Source: Nitrospira sp. (GTDB lineage Bacteria > Nitrospirota > Nitrospiria > Nitrospirales > Nitrospiraceae). Taken from it: DNA of 64,000 nucleotides. The position numbers and the translations under genes are program-made. How positions within the stretch are numbered: the first letter of the stretch is position 1; each line of letters starts with the position of its first letter. The stretch is taken from contig SWDS01000010.1 in assembly GCA_005116745.1 (NCBI GenBank), forward strand, positions 442,552 through 506,551, read 5' to 3'. Of this stretch, positions 45,116-52,913 are shown piece by piece. Below the pieces are notes generated by a model. It did not search any database and had not been told where the DNA came from. It saw only the letters and a list, made by a program, of their open reading frames with translations.

Positions 45116-45655
45116 TTAAACCGAGTACGGGTATTTCCCGCTCTTATCACCGAGCGTTTTTCTCGCTTCCGCGAGAGTGATCATCACTGTCATTGGGTCA
45201 ATCGGCGAAGCGATGAAACCGTAGCTCTGATAAAAACGCTTCGCAGCCTCCGATATTGCATGGACCAGGATGGCGTGGATGCCTGCGATCTCCGCAGCCT
45301 GGACGTTACGAAGAACCGCATCGCGCAGCAGCCCGCTTCCGATCCCTCGGCTCTGGAAGTCCTTATCGACGGCAAGGCGCCCCAGCACCATAACCGGCAC
45401 AGGGTCAGGCATGTTGCGTTTCACACGTCCCGGTGCGCCGGCATGCGCAACCGCCCCCACGGCGAGGGTATAATATCCCACTATCCTCTTTGCAGCAGAA
45501 ACCACGTAGGTGCGCGATGAGCCGTTTTCTTCATTGGCGAGGGCTCGCCGGCGGAGCCAATCATCGAGGAGAGTTGCTCCGCAATCAAAGCCGGCAAGAT
45601 CGTGCTCTGCTGAAAGTTTTTCAGGCGGGGTGAGGTCAGAGGCCGATTTGCTCAT
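45116..45655 (-). CDS. GNAT acetyltransferase toxin, TacT-like
   Basis: A 179-residue GCN5-type acetyltransferase. The acetyl-CoA loop is SRGIGSGLL, preceded by the VLGRLAVDK strand, and FYQSYGF holds the Tyr that serves as general acid. The N-terminus (EKLSAEHDLAGFDCG, LDDWLRRRA) is typical of TacT/AtaT toxins, which acetylate the amino group of charged tRNA and stop translation. It overlaps the upstream DUF1778 antitoxin gene by 4 bp. Context and fold make the toxin role very likely; which tRNA is targeted is unknown. Confidence 0.88.
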   Translation of the reverse strand: MSKSASDLTPPEKLSAEHDLAGFDCGATLLDDWLRRRALANEENGSSRTYVVSAAKRIVGYYTLAVGAVAHAGAPGRVKRNMPDPVPVMVLGRLAVDKDFQSRGIGSGLLRDAVLRNVQAAEIAGIHAILVHAISEAAKRFYQSYGFIASPIDPMTVMITLAEARKTLGDKSGKYPYSV

Positions 45656-45939
45656 TTATCCCACGGAGCTCTTGTTTCAAGGAGCCGTCGCAGTTTCGAA
45701 TTGCTTGCCGGAGGCTTGTCGAGCATGGCCGTGAAGCGTTTGAACGCATTCGAGGACAGTCCGAAATATCGACAATCGAGCAGCACTGTTTCAGCTTCCC
45801 TGCACGCTGTTTCCAGCATGAAATCAGACCGAGTGCGTCCGAGCAACTCCGCCGCCCGGTCAATCAGCATTTTCTGCTTTTGACTGGCGCGCAGGTTGAT
45901 CGTTTCCCCTCGCCCCGCCCCTCTTGTCATAGTGGCCAT
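45652..45939 (-). CDS. DUF1778 antitoxin, TacA-like
   Basis: A 95-residue ribbon-helix-helix antitoxin from the ATG at 45939, preceded by AAGGAG at a good distance. ETINLRASQKQKMLIDRAAELLGRTRSDFML is the DUF1778 DNA-binding part; the C-terminal SSNAFKRFTAMLDKPP helix wraps the toxin in known pairs. It represses its own operon together with TacT. Upstream, GATGTATA and GATGTACA lie as a short direct repeat that could be its operator. Confidence 0.87.
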   Translation of the reverse strand: MATMTRGAGRGETINLRASQKQKMLIDRAAELLGRTRSDFMLETACREAETVLLDCRYFGLSSNAFKRFTAMLDKPPASNSKLRRLLETRAPWDK

Positions 45940-46130
45940 AACGTTCTCCTTGTATGTACATCCTCTATACATCACAGTATCTACATTGTGAATGCAAATA
46001 TGACGAGCAGCTGTCGTTCGTCAAAGAAGTCCCTTCCGTGTCAAGGAAAGCTCCTTGACCAGCCGCTGTATCTTGATAGAATGCGCTCAATTGCGCAGAC
46101 ACAAGCAATGCAAATGAAGACTTATGAAAG

Positions 46131-46256
46131 GGAAACCCACTTCGACGGATCGATGTCCTACAAGACCGGGACAAGATTGTGGGCGTGATGAAAGCCGGTA
46201 AGTTTGTGGCGGGACCGCTTGCATGAACGTAATACGTAAGGGGTGAGGCGGCAATG
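46131..46256 (+). pseudogene. Duplicated 3' end of an amidohydrolase gene (copy 2)
   Basis: GNPLRRIDVLQDRDKIVGVMKAG and so on for 31 codons to TGA at 46224, in frame and mostly silently different from the intact gene's end, then the same flanking AATACGTAAGGGGTGAGG. There is no start or upstream part. The segment between the copies carries tacAT. Confidence 0.8.
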
Positions 46257-46300
46257 AAGAATCATTGGATCGGCTGAGTGGCGAAAGTTTCGGAGGTTAT

Positions 46301-46573
46301 ATGATGCGCGAACCAAAGCTCGAAGACCTCACCGTGGATGAAACCGGCACAGTGCGCCTGCGGGCCGCAGTGGCACGGGAAAAGGCGGTGAAGATCACCA
46401 TCACGATCGATACGAACAGTCTTTCTGCACTCAGGAATGCCTCGCAGCGAACGGGGGTGCCGTATCACGCTTTGGTGAGCCGGGTGCTGAAGAAAGACCT
46501 CGCAAGGCAGACCGCCACGGAGTCGCGGCTGGACCAATTGGAGCGAGAAGTGAAACGAATCTTGGTTGCCTGA
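46301..46573 (+). CDS. BrnA/CopG-like antitoxin, orphan
   Basis: A 90-residue protein from the ATG at 46301 (CGGAGG just upstream). AVKITITIDTNSLSALRNASQRTGVPYHALVSRVLKKDL is a ribbon-helix-helix DNA-binding pattern like BrnA antitoxins, and a coiled C-terminus (ESRLDQLEREVKRIL) follows. No BrnT toxin is adjacent. It could be a solitary antitoxin or regulator. The complete brnTA pair lies 0.5 kb downstream. Confidence 0.65.
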   Translation: MMREPKLEDLTVDETGTVRLRAAVAREKAVKITITIDTNSLSALRNASQRTGVPYHALVSRVLKKDLARQTATESRLDQLEREVKRILVA

Positions 46574-46612
46574 GTGCGACAATGGGTAGCCGGTTCACCC
46601 GGCGACCTCAAT

Positions 46613-46813
46613 TTACTGGAGTCTGACAAACCGTGGCAGATCTTCGCCGGCATCTTGATATTCTTCAAGACATAACCCCAGCACTTCTTTTAGATTCTTC
46701 TGCAATTCGTCCAAGCTTCTCCCTTGTGTATGCGCCCCTGAAATCCCAGGCACAAAGCCAACATACAAGTTTGTTTCTGGGTCCCATTCCAAACAAACAG
46801 TAAACGTCTTCAT
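46613..46813 (-). CDS. HicB-family antitoxin, orphan
   Basis: A 66-residue HicB-type protein: FTVCLEWDPETNLYVGFVPGISGAHTQG, then SLDELQKNLKEVLGLCLEEY, the partial RNase-H fold that blocks HicA. No HicA reading frame is present on either side: I searched the 250 bp upstream on the minus strand and found only a short stop-broken frame. It is either a relic of a TA pair or a stand-alone regulator. Confidence 0.75.
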   Translation of the reverse strand: MKTFTVCLEWDPETNLYVGFVPGISGAHTQGRSLDELQKNLKEVLGLCLEEYQDAGEDLPRFVRLQ

Positions 46814-47117
46814 TCAGCGCCCCTCGACAATATGCTCATTTCCTTACCGACGTGACTACGATGGCAGATCTCACCGGAATGGTGGAGAGGAGACGGGAAT
46901 TCCCCAGCTTAAAAGCCATAGCATTAACTCTGAGAGTCTATTGTGTCTCCAGGCGAATGGGTGGGAGTCGCATACTTCTGCCCCGAAAATTCTCGCCAAC
47001 TATTCTTGCCTCGTGTGACACGCTCCTCGTGGGTGTTTTTTAACTTCTGACTTGGTGGAGCCTTGGAACCAAGGTCTTCCTATTCATTTACAAGAAGAGC
47101 CACAGTATTGTATCGTC

Positions 47118-47133
47118 CCATATAACTATATGG
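47118..47133. promoter_or_regulatory. Palindrome upstream of brnT (candidate BrnA operator)
   Basis: CCATATA, AC, TATATGG: seven-base arms, perfect reverse complements, ending ten bases before the GTG start. BrnA-type antitoxins repress their operon through such palindromes. The AT-rich centre could also overlap the -10 box. Confidence 0.5.
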
Positions 47134-47142
47134 TATCGTGAA

Positions 47143-47433
47143 GTGCCTAAACCAAGTTTTGAATGGAATGAAGAGAAAGACATCCTCAACCAAAAGAAGC
47201 ATGGTGTTTCCTTTGAAGAAGCTCAACAGGCCTTTGACGATCCCAAGCGCATCATTGTTCGAGATCTTGATCATGAAAAAGGCGAGAAGCGGTTCTTCTG
47301 CCTCGGATTGGTCGAGAGGAATGTTCTAACGGTACGATTTTCATATAGAAAGAAGCGCGTACGAATTTACGGAGCAGGATACTGGCGGCAAGGGAGGAAA
47401 CGCTATGCGCAAGAAAATCAGATACACCAATGA
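47143..47433 (+). CDS. brnT: BrnT-family ribonuclease toxin
   Basis: A 96-residue toxin with the RelE-like BrnT pattern: FEWNEEKDILNQKKHGVSFEEAQQAF, then DLDHEKGEKRF and VLTVRFSYRKKRVRIYGAGYW. BrnT cleaves RNA and arrests translation. The start is GTG without a clear Shine-Dalgarno. It overlaps the antitoxin gene brnA by 29 bp, so expression is coupled. Confidence 0.88.
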   Translation: MPKPSFEWNEEKDILNQKKHGVSFEEAQQAFDDPKRIIVRDLDHEKGEKRFFCLGLVERNVLTVRFSYRKKRVRIYGAGYWRQGRKRYAQENQIHQ

Positions 47434-47644
47434 GCGCTTGACCATGGGGGACCGTGTCGCAGATTTCCTGCCACCACCTTCGGCCTTAGTCAAGCGTGAG
47501 CCAACCACAAAGGTTACGCTTGAGCTGACGCAGAGCAGTCTTGCGTTCTTCAAAAAACAGGCCAAGCGTGCACATGTACCCTATCAACGAATGTTACGCG
47601 GTCTCATCGATGCCTATGCAAAGCAATACGACGTTGCGGTGTGA
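47405..47644 (+). CDS. brnA: BrnA-type antitoxin
   Basis: A 79-residue protein ending in a ribbon-helix-helix domain (KVTLELTQSSLAFFKKQAKRAHVPYQRMLRGLIDAYA). Its N-terminus (KKIRYTNERLTMGDRVADFLPPP) is the toxin-wrapping part. It forms a repressing complex with BrnT. The start lies inside the brnT 3' end, the normal arrangement for this pair. Confidence 0.85.
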   Translation: MRKKIRYTNERLTMGDRVADFLPPPSALVKREPTTKVTLELTQSSLAFFKKQAKRAHVPYQRMLRGLIDAYAKQYDVAV

Positions 47645-47705
47645 AAGACCTATTATCCTACTGTCCGGATTTCCGGAGCCCCTTCTAATATGTAGAGCGC
47701 TCCGT

Positions 47706-48371
47706 CTACCGTCTTTCATAGAACAGCTCCAGCGCCGAGGCCACGCCGTGGATACGGCCTTTGTGAAAACGCTCTTCCAGACGAGATCGGAGTGAACGAA
47801 TTTCTCTTTCGTCGTTTCGCTTGGCGAGTCCTTGAGACACCAACATGTCCGTGGCGACCTCGACAAGCCGTTGTTTCCGTTGATTCATGTCTGTCGTCAC
47901 GAACTCATCCAAGATTTCAGATGCCCTCGCCGCCACGACCGGTTCCAGGAATGAATCGTACCCCTGTTCTCGGATGGTTCGCTCTCGAATCACGCCCAAT
48001 TCCGCCCGCACTCGCGCGACGTTCTGCATCAAGAGTGAAAACAGTTCTTTCCGGCCTTCATCGAACAGCTTCTGTTCGATGTCGTCGAGAATGATGCCAG
48101 GATCAACCGCCTCCGCGCGAGGCTCGTCTCCCCACGACAACCGATCGTAGCTTCGGCGCTTGTCCGCATCACCGATGATTTCGTAGGCGGCATTAAGTTC
48201 GCGGATCTTGGCGTCGGCGTCCTTGCTGTCGGGGTTGCGATCTGGATGGTACTGAAAAACAAGCTTGCGGTAGGCTCTTTTGATGTCGTCATCAGACGCG
48301 ACACGGGAGACTCCCAGCACCTGATAGTAGTCCATTCGACGCATGCGCGGAACTATAACATGGCGCTTCAA
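47706..48371 (-). CDS. J-domain (DnaJ-like) protein
   Basis: A 221-residue co-chaperone. The J domain occupies about residues 12-75: [24 protein letters not shown], the HPD motif in [12 protein letters not shown], and [15 protein letters not shown]. There is no Gly/Phe region, no zinc fingers and no DnaJ C-terminal domain; a helical domain of about 140 residues follows instead, so it is a type III J protein that would bring DnaK to a special client. An ATG at about 48335 (MDYYQVLG) is another possible start. Confidence 0.85.
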   Translation of the reverse strand: MKRHVIVPRMRRMDYYQVLGVSRVASDDDIKRAYRKLVFQYHPDRNPDSKDADAKIRELNAAYEIIGDADKRRSYDRLSWGDEPRAEAVDPGIILDDIEQKLFDEGRKELFSLLMQNVARVRAELGVIRERTIREQGYDSFLEPVVAARASEILDEFVTTDMNQRKQRLVEVATDMLVSQGLAKRNDEREIRSLRSRLEERFHKGRIHGVASALELFYERR

Positions 48372-48410
48372 AGTCCTTCACCTGGACTCCAACTGTCCCC
48401 GATGTAGTGA

Positions 48411-48605
48411 CCAGCGACAGGAGCCGGATTCTGTTTTGACGCGAGGCGAGTCTTAGCGGTGGCTTCCCTCCTTCTGATCGGTTGGCTGGTCACAACAGTA
48501 GGCAGGTTTGGGTATGCAGCCAGCACCGTCGCGTTGACCTATCTTCTCGAACTTATTGTGATTTTGTTCTTCCTAGAAACGAAAGGCAGATGCCTTCCTG
48601 GCTAG
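48411..48605 (+). pseudogene. C-terminal remnant of an MFS transporter gene
   Basis: Open for 64 codons from 48411 to TAG at 48603, reading PATGAGFCFDARRVLAVASL, then VGRFGYAASTVALTYLLEL, then LFFLETKGRCLPG. TGAGFCFxxxRVLA, a YAAS helix and an ETKGR end are the standard last two TM helices of sugar/acid MFS permeases. The upstream DNA matches only in another frame (TWTPTVPDVV) and no further helices are found. It is a vestige with no start. Confidence 0.7.
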
Positions 48606-48643
48606 CTCTTGACTTGTTAGAGCCCGGGCTTATCTAATTGATC

Positions 48644-49330
48644 ATGGATACGACACGTACCCCACGAGTCCTCACTCACGACGAGCGAAAAGCCGCCGAA
48701 GCAGCGTTCGCTGGTCGACCCTGTAATCCCGTTTGGTCTGAATCTGCTAAGCAAGTGTATGAAGGCCTCATCCATGCACTCCCCACTTTGCCGGATGAGA
48801 TTGTTGTGACATCCAATCAAAACGTTCCAGGAGACAAAGCGCCTCTTGAAGCGGTTCCAACATTACCGACAGCAGAAGAGCCGAAACTCGAAAACCCCAC
48901 TCATTTAGGCAATGTGCTGGAGATGCGGACCGATATCCCGGCCAGCCAACTGATCGCGAATCGCCAACAGGCGATTCAAGACGGATTTTTGATCGATGTG
49001 TCAACGGATGCGCAAAAACTCGGCCTGACCTTTCCGGTCACGGTGACGAAACCGCTTTGGGAAGTTGGGATTGCGCCTGATCAGTCGATATCAGAGGAAG
49101 ATAAGACCCAACGGTTGCGGGATGTGTTGATGGCCTTTCGGCTTCGTATCGCCAACCAAGCCACACTTTCGCCGCTGATCGACTTTCCAGCGATGCTGTC
49201 CATGCCACCAGGAGAGGTCCCTCAACCGGTACCGTTGTTCGCGTTGATTCAACCGGACGAACAGAATCGCGCGGTGGCGACTCTACTGCTCCCCAACGAA
49301 GTCTCCGCGACGATCATTCCGATGAATTGA
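48644..49330 (+). CDS. DUF6573-like hypothetical protein
   Basis: About 228 residues. The C-terminal half contains QQAIQDGFLIDVSTDAQKLGLTFPVTVTKPLWEVGI, the pattern of small phage- and plasmid-associated proteins of the DUF6573 type, followed by LLPNEVSATIIPMN. The N-terminal half (LTHDERKAAEAAFAGRPCNPVW) is separate and soluble. Function unknown. It sits in the accessory island. Confidence 0.65.
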   Translation: MDTTRTPRVLTHDERKAAEAAFAGRPCNPVWSESAKQVYEGLIHALPTLPDEIVVTSNQNVPGDKAPLEAVPTLPTAEEPKLENPTHLGNVLEMRTDIPASQLIANRQQAIQDGFLIDVSTDAQKLGLTFPVTVTKPLWEVGIAPDQSISEEDKTQRLRDVLMAFRLRIANQATLSPLIDFPAMLSMPPGEVPQPVPLFALIQPDEQNRAVATLLLPNEVSATIIPMN

Positions 49331-49556
49331 TCCGTCTTCAGGGTCTTTTCAACTTCACCCACCTACGCAAGAAGCCACTGTTGTTAAACCGTGCAGCTCA
49401 TCCTCGTGTGCTCAGGGCCGCCACGCAATGGATGCGACATAGATCTTCGCCCATCTGGGAAACCTGTCTATCCCCGTTTCTATAGCAGGCGCGGGTGAGC
49501 TGCAACGTTAGGCCGAAGACTGGCGAGTCCTGTGGGAATGCGTTATTGTGTGGTCG

Positions 49557-49800
49557 ATGGTGCAGTACACCTTTACCGAATATTTCGAAAAGGAAGTGTT
49601 GCGGAAACGTCCGTACCTGAAGAAGGAGTGGTGCATCCGGATTCTTGAGAACTCGCTACGAAGCGAGCCTCAAGAGAGAAATCGATACCGATTCTGGGGT
49701 AGGATTGAGGAGCTTGAGGGAAAGGATAGTGAGGGTGATCACCCTCGAAGATAAGACCACAATACACAACGCTTTTCCAGACAGAGGGTTTAAGCCATGA
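49557..49800 (+). pseudogene. Partner gene of DUF2283, frameshifted
   Basis: The frame from 49557 reads VQYTFTEYFEKEVLRKRPYL, WCIRILENSLRSEPQERNR and RFWGRIEELEGK, then leaves the family pattern (DSEGDHPRR, stop at 49754). The +1 frame from about 49732 reads RVITLEDKTTIHNAFPDRGF and ends at TGA 49798-49800, exactly overlapping the next ATG. So one base was lost near 49722-49732. Intact relatives, as I recall them, are about 80 residues with this C-terminus and sit before DUF2283 genes; a toxin role is suspected but not shown. Confidence 0.72.
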
Positions 49801-50015
49801 AGCTCAATTATTATCCTGATACCGATTCGCTGTATATCGATCTTTCAGAACAACCGAGCGTCGAAAGTCGAGAGGTCACTGAAGGTATCGTTCTCGATTA
49901 CGATGCCGCGGGACATCTTGTGGGGATCGACATCGACAACGCGAGCCGAAAGGTCGAGCTGAAACAGCTCACGCTCAGCAAGCTGCCGCTGCTTGTACAG
50001 ACCATTTCCGCCTAA
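49797..50015 (+). CDS. DUF2283 protein
   Basis: A 72-residue protein of the DUF2283 family: LNYYPDTDSLYIDLSEQPSVESREV, then VLDYDAAGHLVGIDIDNAS. It is a small beta-rich domain often paired with a short upstream gene in TA-like operons. Its ATG overlaps the stop of the frameshifted partner (ATGA), which supports co-translation before the frameshift. Function unproven. Confidence 0.85.
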   Translation: MKLNYYPDTDSLYIDLSEQPSVESREVTEGIVLDYDAAGHLVGIDIDNASRKVELKQLTLSKLPLLVQTISA

Positions 50016-50128
50016 CTTGAAACTAACAGACCGCCCGCTCATTATACGGACAGCAACCGGCCAATCCCATTCTTATGTGGATCGGCCCACACAGTGTTAG
50101 CCCGGCATGACACTAAGGAGACCGCGAC

Positions 50129-50260
50129 TTGCACTGGGTCGCACCAACCGAAAAAGACGCCGCCGATCAATTCCGCGCCAACTCCGGCCTCATCCTCAGA
50201 TTGATCTTCCTGCGCTTCGCCGAGGCGCGCTTCATGTTAAGAGGCGATGACCATGCATAG
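50129..50260 (+). pseudogene. Remnant of the 5' end of an hsdM gene
   Basis: After AAGGAG, TTG at 50129 opens 43 codons: LHWVAPTEKDAADQFRANSG, then LILRLIFLRFAEARF, ending in TAG. Type I methyltransferase subunits of another subtype contain the blocks DAADQFRANSGL, a short linker, and LGLIFLRFAEVRF near their N-terminus. Here the blocks are joined with short internal deletions and nothing follows. The hsdR start (50247) overlaps its end. Confidence 0.65.
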
Positions 50261-52913
50261 TTCCTCTGACAGCAAGTACCCAACCGCCGACGCATCTTCC
50301 TCCGTCCTCCGCGAGGACACGATCGAATACGGCTTCATCGGCACGCTGCAGGGCCTGAAATATGACTACCGCTCGGACATCATCGACCGAGCCTCGTTGG
50401 AAAGGAACTTCCGCGAAAAGTTCGAGGCCTTGAACCGTGTCCACCTGACAGACGCTGAGTTCGCCCGACTCCTCGACGAGATCGTCACCGTCGATGTCTT
50501 CACCGCCGCCAAGACCCTGCGGGAGATCAACGCGTTCACTCGCGACGACGGCACGCCGTTGAACTACTCCCTCGTCAACCTCAAGGACTGGTGCAAGAAC
50601 ACCTTCGAGATCGTCAACCAGCTCCGCATCAACACGGACAACAGCCACCACCGCTACGATGTCCTCCTGCTCATCAACGGCGTGCCCTGCGTGCAGATCG
50701 AGCTGAAGACGCTCGGCATCAGTCCGCGCCGAGCCATGGAGCAGATCGTCAACTACAAGAACGACCCCGGCAACGGCTACACTCGGACGCTGCTCTGCTT
50801 CCTCCAGCTCTTCATCGTCAGCAACCGCGACCGCACCTACTACTTCGCCAACAACAACGCCCGCCACTTCGCCTTCAACGCCGACGAGCGCTTTCTGCCC
50901 GTCTATGAGTTCGCCGACGAGGCGAACAAGAAGATCACGCATCTCGACGACTTCGCGGCCCGCTTCCTCATGAAGTGCGCCCTCGGCAAGACCATCAGCC
51001 GCTACATGGTGCTTATCCAGAGCGAGCAGAAGCTCATGATCATGCGGCCCTACCAGGTCTATGCCGTGCAGCAGATCGTGCAGTGCATCGAGGACGACGC
51101 GGGTAACGGCTACATCTGGCACACCACCGGCAGCGGAAAGACGCTGACTTCCTTCAAGGCCTCCACGCTGCTCAAGCTCAACGACCACATCCACAAGTGT
51201 CTGTTCGTCGTGGACCGCAAGGACCTCGACCGCCAGACCCGCGAGGAATTCAACCGCTTCCAGGAAGGCTGCGTCGAGGAAAACACCAACACCGCCGCCC
51301 TCGTCCGCCGTCTGCGCTCCGAGGACTACGCGGATAAGGTCATCGTCACCACCATTCAGAAGCTCGGCCTCGCGCTGGATGAAGATAGCAAGCGCAACAA
51401 GCAGCGGAAGAAGAACGATCAGCCCACCTACAAGGAGCTATTGGAGCAACTACAAGATAAACGCATCGTCTTCATCTTCGACGAATGCCACCGCTCGCAG
51501 TTCGGCGAGAATCACAAGGCCATCAAAGCGTTCTTCCCCAAGGCCCAGCTCTTCGGTTTCACCGGCACGCCCATCTTCGAGCAGAACGCCAGCTTGCAGA
51601 AGATCGAGGACACGCAAGCGTCGATGAGGACCACGGAGGACCTCTTCCAGAAGCAGCTCCACGCCTATACCATCACCCACGCCATCGAGGACGGGAACGT
51701 CCTGCGCTTCCATGTGGACTACTTCAAGCCCAAGGAGGAGACGGGCAAGAAGGCACCGAAGCCCGGCGAAGCCATCGCCAAACGCGCCGTCTTCGAGGCC
51801 ATCTTCGCCAAGCACGACGCCGCTACCGCGGGACGCCGGTTCAATGCCATTCTCGCTACTTCGTCCATCAATGACGCCATCGAATATCACGGCCTGTTCA
51901 AGACCGTGCAGGCGGAAAAGCAGGCCGCCGATCCCGAGTTCCAGCCGCTGAACATCGCCTGCGTCTTTTCCCCGCCAGCCGAAGGCGACAAGGACGTGCA
52001 GCAGATACAGGAAGATCTGCCGCAGGAAAAGACCGACAACGAGCAAGACCCCGAGGGCAAAAAAGCCGCGCTGAAAGACATTCTTGCTGACTACAACGCC
52101 CGCTACGACACCAATCACAAGCTCGGCGAGTTCGACCTTTACTACCAAGACGTGCAGAAGCGCATCAAAGACCAGCAGTGGCCCAATGCCGACTACCCTC
52201 ACGCGCAGAAGATCGACATCACCATCGTGGTGGACATGCTGCTCACCGGCTTCGATTCCCAATACCTGAACACGCTCTACGTGGACAAAAATCTCAAGCA
52301 CCACGGCCTCATCCAGGCCTTCTCCCGCACTAACCGCGTGCTCAACGGCACCAAGCCCTACGGCAACATCCTCGACTTCCGCCAGCAGCAGGCCGAGGTG
52401 GATGTCGCCATCGCGCTCTTCTCCGGCGAGAAAACCGGCGAGCAGGCGTGGGAAATCTGGCTCGTGGACAAGGCCCCCGTGGTCATCCAGAAGCTGGAGG
52501 TCGCCGTGCAGCAGCTCGACAGCTTCATGAAGTCGCAGGGGCTCGACACCACGCCGGAAGCCGTGCCGAACCTCAAAGGCGATGCCGCCCGCGCCTGTTT
52601 CATCGAGCGCTTCAAGGAAGTCCAGCGCCTCAAGACCCAGCTGGACCAATACACCGACCTCACTGAGGAGAACAGAGCCGCCATCGCCGCCAAGCACGGA
52701 CTCGCCACCGATACCCTGCAAAGCTTCGTGGACGGCATCCTGGACCGCATGATCTTCGATGCCGAGCAACTCGGCGACCTCTTCGCCCCGCTCGACCTCG
52801 GCTGGAAGGCCCGCACCCAGGCCGAACTCGCCCTCATGGCCGATCTGCATCCTCTCCTCACAAAACGCGACGGGGGGCGCGACATCTCAGGACTTCGCGC
52901 ATATGAGCAGTAA
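50247..52913 (+). CDS. hsdR: Type I restriction enzyme R subunit
   Basis: An 888-residue motor-nuclease. The N-terminal nuclease has the D-ExK pattern (RYDVLLLINGVPCVQIELKTLG), followed by SF2 helicase motifs: TTGSGKTLTS (motif I), FDECHRSQFG (motif II), GFTGTPIF (III), LLTGFDS (V) and QAFSRTNR (VI). With HsdM and HsdS it translocates DNA and cuts at collisions. It is shorter than EcoR124I HsdR (1038) but reaches the natural C-terminus (RDISGLRAYEQ). It overlaps hsdS by 11 bp. With hsdM frameshifted, modification may be missing. Confidence 0.93.
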   Translation: MTMHSSSDSKYPTADASSSVLREDTIEYGFIGTLQGLKYDYRSDIIDRASLERNFREKFEALNRVHLTDAEFARLLDEIVTVDVFTAAKTLREINAFTRDDGTPLNYSLVNLKDWCKNTFEIVNQLRINTDNSHHRYDVLLLINGVPCVQIELKTLGISPRRAMEQIVNYKNDPGNGYTRTLLCFLQLFIVSNRDRTYYFANNNARHFAFNADERFLPVYEFADEANKKITHLDDFAARFLMKCALGKTISRYMVLIQSEQKLMIMRPYQVYAVQQIVQCIEDDAGNGYIWHTTGSGKTLTSFKASTLLKLNDHIHKCLFVVDRKDLDRQTREEFNRFQEGCVEENTNTAALVRRLRSEDYADKVIVTTIQKLGLALDEDSKRNKQRKKNDQPTYKELLEQLQDKRIVFIFDECHRSQFGENHKAIKAFFPKAQLFGFTGTPIFEQNASLQKIEDTQASMRTTEDLFQKQLHAYTITHAIEDGNVLRFHVDYFKPKEETGKKAPKPGEAIAKRAVFEAIFAKHDAATAGRRFNAILATSSINDAIEYHGLFKTVQAEKQAADPEFQPLNIACVFSPPAEGDKDVQQIQEDLPQEKTDNEQDPEGKKAALKDILADYNARYDTNHKLGEFDLYYQDVQKRIKDQQWPNADYPHAQKIDITIVVDMLLTGFDSQYLNTLYVDKNLKHHGLIQAFSRTNRVLNGTKPYGNILDFRQQQAEVDVAIALFSGEKTGEQAWEIWLVDKAPVVIQKLEVAVQQLDSFMKSQGLDTTPEAVPNLKGDAARACFIERFKEVQRLKTQLDQYTDLTEENRAAIAAKHGLATDTLQSFVDGILDRMIFDAEQLGDLFAPLDLGWKARTQAELALMADLHPLLTKRDGGRDISGLRAYEQ

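Noticed and set aside
46814-47060. A hicA toxin upstream of the hicB gene.
   Set aside because: The minus-strand frames here are short and stop-broken, and lack the GSHHIF-type motif and the C-terminal IPVHG pattern.
50232-52850. Long minus-strand frames of 320 and 466 codons opposite hsdR.
   Set aside because: They are antisense shadows caused by GC-rich codons; their translations are Val/Leu/Glu-rich low-complexity without domains, whereas the plus strand has all HsdR motifs.
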